Shown here piece by piece: positions 52,219-59,990 of a DNA stretch of 64,000 nt (positions within the stretch are counted from its first letter, which is position 1; every line of letters starts with the position of its first letter). Made by a program: the position numbers and the translations under genes. The DNA comes from Triops longicaudatus (taxonomy: Eukaryota; Arthropoda; Branchiopoda; Notostraca; Triopsidae), in NCBI GenBank assembly GCA_022885665.1, contig JAGQDJ010000362.1, positions 45,736-109,735 on the forward strand, given 5' to 3'. The notes under the pieces were generated by a model that was not told the origin of the DNA, did no database searches, and saw only the letters and a list, made by a program, of their open reading frames with translations.

Positions 52219-52753
52219 TGGCGATAACTGTACCGAAACTGATAACAAAAAAACTTGCATGTGATGTCGCTAAGAAATTTGCGATTTTGTAACTCGTTTA
52301 CAAACGCAAAAAATGGCTCATATTTGAAAAGTAGAGGAGACGCGTTAAAAGTAATGTGACGCGAGAGTAACAGAAACCATGACTTTTGAACAAAAGTTTT
52401 CTTGTTGCTATACAAAATCAGTTATGTCACACACTGTTGAGTACTCTTTAAAATTGCATGTGGAATGGTTGAGAATTAATCGAGATATTCAGCAATGTCT
52501 TATTTCGCTACCTTTTTTAAGAAACGGGTACGTTTTCGCCTATTGCGTTCAGTGTAGAAAAACATAAATTTTTATACAATATATTTTTATCTTGCCGAAC
52601 GCTATTGACCCAAGTGTGAAAAGCTCACACACCAATAGTCCCAGAGTTATTTTACAGGAGACCTACAAATCCCAGGGCATCCGTCGAAACAATAATAATG
52701 GACGATTTTTTCCGCATTTTCCCAATTTATTTATACAGCTTTTCTCCAAGTAT

Positions 52754-52794
52754 ACTATTTCTTGACGGAAATGAAGCTAGAATATTCCAGTTTT
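52754..52794 (+). repeat. 41-bp imperfect repeat, copy 1
   Basis: Matches 53,263-53,303 at 35 of 41 positions in direct orientation. Both copies read in an open frame as a similar peptide (GNEARIFQ here, GDEARILQ in the second). Confidence 0.6.
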
Positions 52795-53262
52795 GTGTGA
52801 CGGTTACGTTCTGTAACCTGTCAGCTGAAGAACGGGGAAGGGAATGGTATAAGTTCTTAAAGACGGATTTTGGCGGGAAGATTAAAGTTTTATTACACAC
52901 TCGGTAATATAAAAGTCATAAACTTTTCGGGTATGAAATTGACTAAAAGACTAAGAGGGACAGAGAGAAAGGAGAGCGATCGGGAGGGACAGCGAGAACG
53001 AAAGCGCTCGAAGACGATCGTTGCTGCTGCTTAAGTAGTCCTCTGTCCAATGAATGGGCCGTTGAAGTCTTTTTCTTGTCCAGATCCTTTGTTGGCCTAT
53101 CATGTTATGTAAACCCAGGCCTGGCATGGAACCTTAGTGATCTTTGAGAATCCACATGGTTCCGCATCACTGATACAAGGATGCGTAAGTTTGCATGCGG
53201 CAGGGTAGAATGTTTGTATTAAAGGTACTGGGAATGGGTGCTGCTTCGGTACACAAGAGAGG

Positions 53263-53303
53263 ACTATTTTTTTATGGAGATGAAGCTAGAATACTCCAGT
53301 ATT
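53263..53303 (+). repeat. 41-bp imperfect repeat, copy 2
   Basis: Partner of the repeat at 52,754, about 0.5 kb away. No known domain is recognised in either, so it may belong to a transposon fragment or a small duplicated exon. Confidence 0.6.
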
Positions 53304-53459
53304 GCTTAGGACTTCAACTGCAAAATTTTTGTGTTACAATAAATGCGTCGTACTGTGCTAGTTTGAAGATTCGTTTTAAATCATGCTCACAGAAAAAAAA
53401 AACTTTGGTTGTGTATATTTGACAACAAATGAAAGTCGGACAAGATTGACTTTTACCGC

Positions 53460-53923
53460 TTAAGCGCGCGTTGCCGCCAATAATTGGCGCATTCTCTCCA
53501 GTGATTGCTTTGTGGCTAAGACTGCGATTTGGTTTTCTAGATTGGCGGCAATGAAGGACAGCAAATTTTCCAAGGAGGTAATAATCGCATCGAACATGAT
53601 TGTGATCCGGTTGGTGTCATGCAAAACGTGAACTTTTCCCTGGAATTCTGTGACGAAAAGTGTCGAGGACTTGAGTTTCTCTCCCATCTGTAAAATTACG
53701 TCTCGTTCGCGTTTCAAACTGTTGAGAGAAGCTTGCGTTTGCTGTAGTTGCGTGTTGGCCGTAGCTATTGCGTTCTCGTTAGTTGCAATCTGCGAATTCA
53801 CTTGACTTAAGTTCGCTTCAGCGTTGCGCTTCGATTGCTCGTGGCCATTTCTGATATTCTCCAACTCCCGAATGCGGCCTTCGGTGTTCTTAACATCATT
53901 GTCCGTAATAATGTAGCCAATTC
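53460..53923 (-). CDS. 337-aa gene, exon 3
   Basis: The acceptor is TTCTTATAG at 53,924. The exon completes the Gly codon split by the intron, continues the hydrophobic segment (GIGYIIT) and encodes the second coiled coil and C-terminus. The stop is TAA at 53,462-53,460. An AATATA variant lies about 40 bp downstream, but there is no canonical AATAAA close by. Confidence 0.8.
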
Positions 53924-55134
53924 CTATAAGAATGCAATAATATCACATTAACTTTCGATTGGGATGAAATTGACAGTCATTTGTAAAATTGTATCCATAT
54001 AGTAGATAAAACAGTAAGAAGAGCGCATGAACTGCTATGTGTGAACTACTTTGTAATTCAGTAATTTTTTTTTCTTTTTTTTTTACAAAAATCTACTTTT
54101 TCTTAGATTTTGCCTTTACCTGCAGGGGGAACTAAGACAGTGATCCATTTGAAAAGCCTCCTGCGCTTCTTTCTTCTGGCTAAATTGCGCCGTTGGTGAT
54201 CCAGTTGTGCTCTGTTCTCGTCCAACATCTTCTGATTGTGGTTAATGCTTTCTTGGACCGAAGCTAAAGTGGCTTGCAGCGACGCTTTGGATTGATTCAA
54301 AGTAGCAATATCATTGCGATGTTTGTTAATGGTGGCTTCCAGCGATCCGATGGTCCCTGTTTGCTGGCTTATCAAATTGGCGTAGTCGTTGACGTGCCTT
54401 TGCGCGATAACCTCCGCTTGCGATAATGGGGCGTGGACGGCGCTGATGGCGTTTTGAATGGCCGGATTTCGAAAATAGCTCTCGTCAATAGGATGACTGG
54501 CGTCGTATTTACTGCTTTCTGCCATGGCGATTCGAACCAAATTGTCCAAGTGGTCCAGAGCTTGCGAAAAGGGCGGTTTCACTTCATTGATGAAGTTCTG
54601 GAAAACTTGCGTAGCTGCTCCCCCTTTTTTTTAAGAAAAAAAAATGTCGCGTTATTATTGTCTAAAGTTTTTTTTCAATTGAGATCAATGATTGATAAGA
54701 ATGCATAACCATTACAGCATAATAAGCATAAGTTTAGGAATACAGAAAGTGGAACATATAAAGGAAATTAAGGATAATTCTTAAATTATGAATTCTAGAA
54801 CAACAAATGAATTATTAAGTAAGTTAATAAGCGTATTCAGTGAGCATTGACTTTCGCAAATCTAAAGACGATTCGAATTGAAAATTTAAGCCGTTATAAT
54901 TATTGAAAATGATAAAAATACGTTTAAACTGAATTCACTTGAATTTGCAAAATATTTTAATGAAAAGAGCATTCCACCTTCTGTGGTAATTTTTCTTAAA
55001 AGCTGCACAAATTAGGTATAGAACATGCAACGAAAGCTACATTTTGAATGTAAAGTTTCAAAAACCAATAAACTATAATCACCAGAAGAGCAGTGCAAAA
55101 GCACGGATACTAGCAAAAATGCCGCAACTTCCAT
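53460..55134 (-). CDS. Secreted helical protein, predicted 337 aa, family not recognised (three exons)
   Basis: Exons are 55,134-55,083, 54,617-54,120 and 53,923-53,460. A hydrophobic signal peptide covers residues 1-18 (AAFLLVSVLLHC). A helical N-terminal part runs to about 105, and a coiled coil rich in Leu, Ala, Gln and Asn covers about 105-165. A polybasic run (RRKKRRR, 165-171) leads into a hydrophobic, Pro-Gly-turned segment at about 172-190 (WITVLVPP). A second coiled coil covers about 195-265, with a helical tail to 337. The mature chain has no cysteine. Both introns are phase 1. A TATA box lies 49 bp upstream of the start. It is head to head with the 707-residue gene. The layout resembles helical membrane-inserting proteins of the ClyA/HBL type, but no family signature is seen and this is inference. 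A structural coiled-coil protein is the alternative. Confidence 0.75.
54120..54617 (-). CDS. 337-aa gene, exon 2
   Basis: Encodes the first helical half and the start of the hydrophobic segment. The acceptor is a tandem AGCAG: the exon can begin at 54,617 or 54,614, both in frame and differing by one alanine just after the signal peptide. The donor is CTGCAG|GTAAAG at 54,120, phase 1. Without splicing, the frame stops 12 bases into the intron. Confidence 0.8.
55083..55134 (-). CDS. 337-aa gene, exon 1 (signal peptide)
   Basis: Fifty-two bases encoding 17 residues plus one base, ending at CTTCTG|GTGATT. The start is the first ATG downstream of the expected transcription start of the TATA box. 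An ATG at 55,166 lies upstream of that point and in another frame. Confidence 0.7.
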
Positions 55135-55182
55135 CTTCGCATCGAAAACGCGTTCTGTGGTTTCATGGTCACTCCGAATGAT

Positions 55183-55190
55183 CCTTTATA
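55183..55190 (-). promoter_or_regulatory. TATA box of the 337-aa gene
   Basis: TATAAAGG on the minus strand. A start about 30 bp downstream (near 55,160) would give a leader of about 25 nt to the ATG at 55,134. Confidence 0.65.
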
Positions 55191-56348
55191 CTCATCTCTA
55201 AGCTGAATAAGCGTGTGGTCACTTCCACTGTCAAGTTCCCTTTCGGTCCTGGTAATTCCCGTTTTCCCCATCACTCTTGCTTTCTTTTCAAAGTCAGTGT
55301 GTCAGAGAACTTGGTTAAATGTATACAATGTTTGCAACGAGTATTTCCCCTAGAAATCAACATGCAGCCGAAAATTCCCTGGATACGTGACACCAGCTTC
55401 GTCGTCTAAACATTATGCGGCGTCATTACTCACCTCTTTTTTTCGTGTTCACGAAGTTCACTTGCACTATCATTAGTTTGCTCTCGCTTACTTAATTCGA
55501 TAAATTTTAAGATAGGAGTTATTACCGATTTAATTTGTTAAAGAATATAGTTAATTACAGTTTGATATAGAGATTTACAGAGCAGTTTTATCTTTTACCG
55601 TAATAATAACTACAGGATTTTTTACTATCCACTTTAAAACGCTTAATATAACCAACCGTGAATCAATTGCGGATAAATAGAAACAAATTAAATAAATAAG
55701 TAGATTACGTTAAGACCTCAGACAAGGGCAAGGATCGAAACAGACGATTATATTGACTCCAATAATTTAATTTGCATATGCACGCTTTCCATTTGAGTAC
55801 GCAACGCATGGAACTTAACGCATTATACGTGTGTCGCTCTTGTCACGTGTATCTCTTCTACCAAGCTACGAAGCTCAGTCCCACATCCCTTCCGTCTGAG
55901 GGATACGAAATCTATTTATTTATCCTTTACATATTCGTATTGTTTAAGAATCTGCAAATCCAGGGCTTTTTCTTAAAGAAACTGAGTGAACGATAAAAAG
56001 TAAGAATAAGAAAATACGTATACTTTCAAATGAGGATAAACGTCCCTTGTGGGCTAACGTGAGAAACACATCTAGCATGATGCATCGAAGCAGGGGAATA
56101 ATAAACTGTAATCAAACACAGTTCATATAGAGTTACATCAAACAAACAAATTTGCGTGTTTTATCCTCAAGTACGCAGCGAATCGAAGGATATCTTTGTA
56201 AATAGATCCGCGTTCTGTAACTGCGTCTTTTGCGTTAGGGGAATACCCATGCTGATCTTTAACCTTTGAGGTTTTCCGGTGCACGACAACATGACGTTCT
56301 CGGGATTAGATCACTGGATTCCCCCTGGAAACAAGTAGAAGGAGCTTG

Positions 56349-56356
56349 TATAAATA
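56349..56356 (+). promoter_or_regulatory. TATA box of the 707-aa gene
   Basis: TATAAATA, 71 bp upstream of the ATG at 56,420. A start about 30 bp downstream (near 56,380) leaves a leader of about 40 nt. Confidence 0.7.
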
Positions 56357-56419
56357 CGTCTTCAAGCAACGTTGACTAAACAGACCTGCTAGTTTTCAGA
56401 CTCAAATCACTTGACGAAA

Positions 56420-56495
56420 ATGAAGCCACTGTTAATTACAGTGTTTGTACTTACATCGGTACTGAACATGTGCAATGCTGTCCCACAAATAGGCG
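56420..56495 (+). CDS. 707-aa gene, exon 1 (signal peptide)
   Basis: Seventy-six bases encoding residues 1-25 plus one base. The donor is GGCG|GTAAGG, phase 1. ATG is the first after the TATA box and lies in an acceptable AAAATG context. Confidence 0.8.
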
Positions 56496-58967
56496 GTAAG
56501 GAAATCAATTACGTGTTTAATAAGAACACTTAATCGGTTGGTTGGGTTTGGTTTTGAGCCGGTCATTACACTTAATCGGTTATGAAGCGCTTAAATACTC
56601 AAATAATCGGTTCTGTTTGCTCATAGATAAAGCTTTCTGTAATAATGCGTAATTCTTAAGCTCAGTGTAATTCAACATTGAGAGCTGACAGGCATATTTT
56701 GAACATATTTGGCTATGTGAACATATTTTGAACATAACAAAGTTACTTTTTAATGTTTTTTTCCCCGTGTGGCATAATTTGCTACAACAGCGGGCTTTTA
56801 TTAATTTTACTTATTGCAATGATCGTTGTGCAGGCAGTCGCCCAAAATTTCGCCTTCGTACTCCAACGACGACTACAACGCAAGCACCACGCAAACGTAA
56901 GTTACCCTTGATTATTAGCACACAACAAAAAATCAAATAATGTGTAAAATAAATATCCAAATGCCTTTGTAAAATTCTATAGTAACCGTCATTGAGAAGA
57001 TCGACATGGCCAATAAGAATGTCTCCTCCCCCTCGGCTATGTACGAAGATTTTCGTATGACGATCGGTGCCAACTTTAACTGGGAGCAACTGCTTAGCCC
57101 CGCCCCTTTGGGAATCAGTGTCTTGGGCGATCTGATGATCGTAGCATCCAGCATGTCCGATTTCCGTCTCGACGAAATACAGCCCCAAGGTGGATTCGAA
57201 TACATGAAGTACCCTAGCAGCTTCAGGGCTTCTTTGGTTCAAATCAGCAACTCAGGCTACCATGCTTTCATGCGCGCTCATACGAACATGGATCGTATTC
57301 GACTCTACGCCCTTAACGTCCCTTCTTACATGAAAGAAGCTACGAAGATTCTCGTTTCCAAAAATCCGAAAGTGGTTCTCAAGTTCCTGCCCATACCACT
57401 AGAGCGCATTCGTGAGGCTGCGGAGCAGAGCGTTAGCCTGTCATTGGCCGTGGTGGAAAGCTTTGACATGGTCATGAACCTCACTGACGAAGTCTTGACG
57501 GCCGTGACAGCTACCAAAGGCTTGAAGGAACAGCAGTTGGACGAAACGCGGAAAGAGCAAGAAGTGTTGGGCGTGGTTGTGTCCAACACAGCCACTATGC
57601 TGGAAGAAATGAAACGGGACAAAGAACGCATGGAAAAGACTGTTGAAGAAACTCAAAATGAAATTCGCGAAGCGATGCGCAAAATGCCTTCCGGCTGGAA
57701 AATTATTGGCATGAACTTGTTGGATAGCTTCAAGGATATTGTCACGTTTCGCTTAGACCGCCTGATAACCGGTGGTGGGGGCGTTTCCTACAATCCTGGC
57801 AGCGACACTGCCGGGGAAAAGGAGAAAATCGACTTGGAAGAAGAATGTTTACTGAAAAACCGCCAAAATGTCCTCCAGGTGGTAGGAATAGCTACGAGAC
57901 TACTCAAATTCGCCGCAAGTGGTTTCGAGAATGCCAATTCGAGTATTAAATCTCAGTACAATGCGCAGAAAGACATCGACAGATTGCGACAGATTGCTGA
58001 CGGCGCTGTAGGCTGTGGAATGCTGGAGGAAATCTGTCAAAAAGGAACAGAAATCTTGAGCGACCTGGAGGGTGTTTTGCAGTCCGAGGCTTTTAACGAA
58101 ACTGAAGAAGTCGGTAGTAAGATTGAAGGGTTTCATCAAGAGGCTGAAGATTTGAAGAAAACGGTACAGTCCATGGGTAACCCAGTATCGGGTCGAACGC
58201 CAGTTATGTCGACTAGCTTACCCACTTCAGGCCGCGCATCTGATATGGTCGTTGCGAACGTCAAGTTCCAAGTGGCGAATGCTCAAGAACGCCTCAGGAT
58301 GGCGCGCGAAAGCGCAGACCGAGCACGTGACCGGATGGTGGAGATCAACCGCGAGTACATCGACGCTTTGGCAAAGATGCAGCGCATGAATTTTAGCGAG
58401 ATTCGTTATGAAGAAGCCATAAAACTTCTGCAAGAAGGTTTGGTTACATTAGGCAAGCTGAAAGAGCATTGGTCGGGTCTCGTGCGGTTCTTCAAGGCGG
58501 TTTCGAATATTGTTGAAGTCGTCATGAGCAAGAGTTTGATTGATTTCCGAAATTATGTTAACGAAACGAGCACGGATTTGGATTTGTTGGCATCAGAGAT
58601 TACGTTAGACATTATTTACGACTCAGCGATGAAAGCCAGCCAAGCATCATACTTTGTGCACAGCATGGCCGACACGTACACCAAAGTCTCCGCCCAATAC
58701 ATTATGCCCAACATTGCCAAACTGGACCAAATGATTGCTCCCAAGACAGATGGTAAGAGTATTGACCAGATGCGAAGGGAATTGCTAGATGATTGTACGC
58801 GTGACTCGGAACAGATTATTACCTTGGTTATGGCTGAGAAAAACGAGCTAATTAGTCAAATTGAGATCCGAATGCGTACCGTCAGTGACCAGTACGCGTT
58901 CCTGTTTGAGGGGCAAGACCCCAGTCTTCTTGAAGCGGAGAATTATATTATTGATGAATTCGCTTAA
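56420..58967 (+). CDS. Secreted long helical protein, predicted 707 aa, family not recognised (three exons)
   Basis: Exons are 56,420-56,495, 56,834-56,896 and 56,983-58,967. The signal peptide is at 1-20 (LLITVFVLTSVLNMCNA). A basic, Thr-rich linker covers 27-47, with five consecutive Thr at 37-41 as in O-glycosylated spacers. The rest is mostly helical: a globular-looking part at 55-195, a charged coiled coil at about 225-282, an amphipathic/hydrophobic stretch at about 283-310 followed by a GGGG loop, a second long helical region at about 330-445, a charged coiled coil at about 465-515, and a conserved-looking segment LVRFFKAVSNIVEVVM at 546-561. I do not recognise the family. Both introns are phase 1, and the main body lies on one 1,985-bp exon. 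The gene is divergent from the 337-residue gene and shares its architecture, suggesting co-regulation. Function is unknown. Confidence 0.82.
56834..56896 (+). CDS. 707-aa gene, exon 2 (Thr-rich linker)
   Basis: A 63-bp cassette between TTGTGCAG and AAAC|GTAAGT, phase 1 on both sides. A symmetrical 63-bp exon can be skipped without breaking the frame, so linker-less isoforms are possible. Confidence 0.78.
56983..58967 (+). CDS. 707-aa gene, exon 3 (main body)
   Basis: The acceptor is TTCTATAG at 56,982. The frame is open for 1,985 bp to TAA at 58,967. An in-frame ATG at 57,006 could start a 653-residue protein lacking a signal peptide, but the spliced upstream exons keep frame and supply a signal peptide, so the longer form is preferred. 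GC content is visibly higher than in the surrounding sequence. Confidence 0.9.
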
Positions 58968-59165
58968 TTTACACATCAGTGTCCTACTGTAGCCAAGGGC
59001 CCATCCCATTTACTGTAAAATGAATTACTCTTTTGAGATTTCGAAATGTCATTCCTTTGTGCGCAATACGCACAAAGTCACCTCCTTTTTTGCCATGCTT
59101 AAGATTGTGAATCTAATGCGTTTATTTTTTTTAAGTTGAAATGCATTAGGATCGATTAGTAGAAA

Positions 59166-59171
59166 AATAAA
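59166..59171 (+). terminator. Polyadenylation signal of the 707-aa gene
   Basis: AATAAA about 200 bp after the stop codon, followed by a T/G-rich tract (59,225-59,254) that would serve as a downstream element. Confidence 0.5.
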
Positions 59172-59224
59172 GTCTAAGTGATCAAACAAAGTGTAAATTG
59201 GGAAATTTCCACATCGACGCCGTC

Positions 59225-59254
59225 TTTTTTTTTTTTTTTTTTTGGGGGGGGGGG
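59225..59254. repeat. Poly-T / poly-G tract
   Basis: Nineteen T followed by eleven G, the same order as at 33,888-33,921. Confidence 0.9.
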
Positions 59255-59760
59255 ATTCAACTGTAATGTCCAGCACTACATTTGAACAGTGTTGTCAAAT
59301 GAGTTAGTTCAGCACCTTAAAAGGGGCAAATTCTGAACAACATGTGGTAACATTGAAAATCTTAGAAGAAACTGTAGGCCATCTGCTGCTCCTCAAGTAG
59401 CAATGCAAAGCAGAAAATAAAAAAATAAATAAATAAAAAATATAGAAAATAAAGGGTCGCCAGATTTAGCAATAAATACGCTTTCTTAAGATAACAAAAA
59501 CAAGTTTGTATTTTAACCCATTTCCTGGCAACAAGAAGTTGAATGTAACAAATCTTTTTACCTCAATATTTTCTTTTTCGGATTATGATTATCGATAACT
59601 CCTAGGACATTTAGGGGCTCTATTCCTTCCACAAATATATTTCTTCGAGCTGCTTCCATGAAAACGCGGTTCCAACCTTTTTGCCTACAGGCAAACACTA
59701 TGTTAGAATTACACCGTGAACTTCGATCCTTTTCCTTTGTTATAGCTTATATCAGTTCAG

Positions 59761-59780
59761 AGGCTAGCGAGCGCTAGCCT
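59761..59780. repeat. Near-perfect palindrome
   Basis: AGGCTAGCG, AG, CGCTAGCCT: nine-base arms with a two-base centre. Function unknown. Confidence 0.9.
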
Positions 59781-59896
59781 TGGGAGCGAGGAGGGATCAA
59801 GGAGGACGCGACTTGCGAAGGAAAACGCATGAAAACTCAGTCCCCCCTTTCCTCAAAGTTAAAAAGACCAAAGACAGACAATAAAGACTAAAGCAG

Positions 59897-59990
59897 TACA
59901 GTAAAATCTCGCTATAACGTGTACGCAGGAGGACGGAAAATTTGTACGTCAATAGCTGTTTTTGCGTGATAGCCAGTATTGGAACCAAAT
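59897..59990. mobile_element. Possible DNA-transposon terminus (pogo/Tc1-mariner-like)
   Basis: CAGTAAAATCTCGCTATAAC at 59,899-59,918 matches the common CAGTNAAACCTCNCTATAACG start of pogo/Tigger-like inverted repeats. A diverged related string (TACGTCAATAGC ... GCGTGATAGC) follows within 70 bp, as in non-autonomous derivatives. No matching opposite terminus or transposase was found. Confidence 0.4.

Larger units (their letters stand above)
44701..53459. other. Intergenic region, no gene recognised
   Basis: About 8.8 kb between the innexin promoter and the 3' end of the next minus-strand gene. It has short open frames (for example two overlapping ones at 45,837-46,170) without recognisable domains, a hairpin, CCTAA/TTAGG-like tracts, a poly-A run and one imperfect 41-bp repeat, listed separately. 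Confidence 0.55.
55135..56419. promoter_or_regulatory. Divergent intergenic promoter region
   Basis: 1,285 bp between the two start codons, with one TATA box facing each way and no open frame of note. Near-matches to the Rel/NF-kB consensus GGGRNWYYCC (one or two differences) are GGTAATTCCC at 55,251-55,260, GGGGAATACCC at 56,238-56,248 and GGATTCCCCC at 56,316-56,325. The first lies 61 bp upstream of the minus-strand TATA box and the last 24 bp upstream of the plus-strand one. None is a perfect match. Confidence 0.4.

Noticed and set aside
57326..57656. Minus-strand frames of 71 and 101 codons
   Set aside because: Complementary-strand shadows of the large exon of the 707-residue gene.
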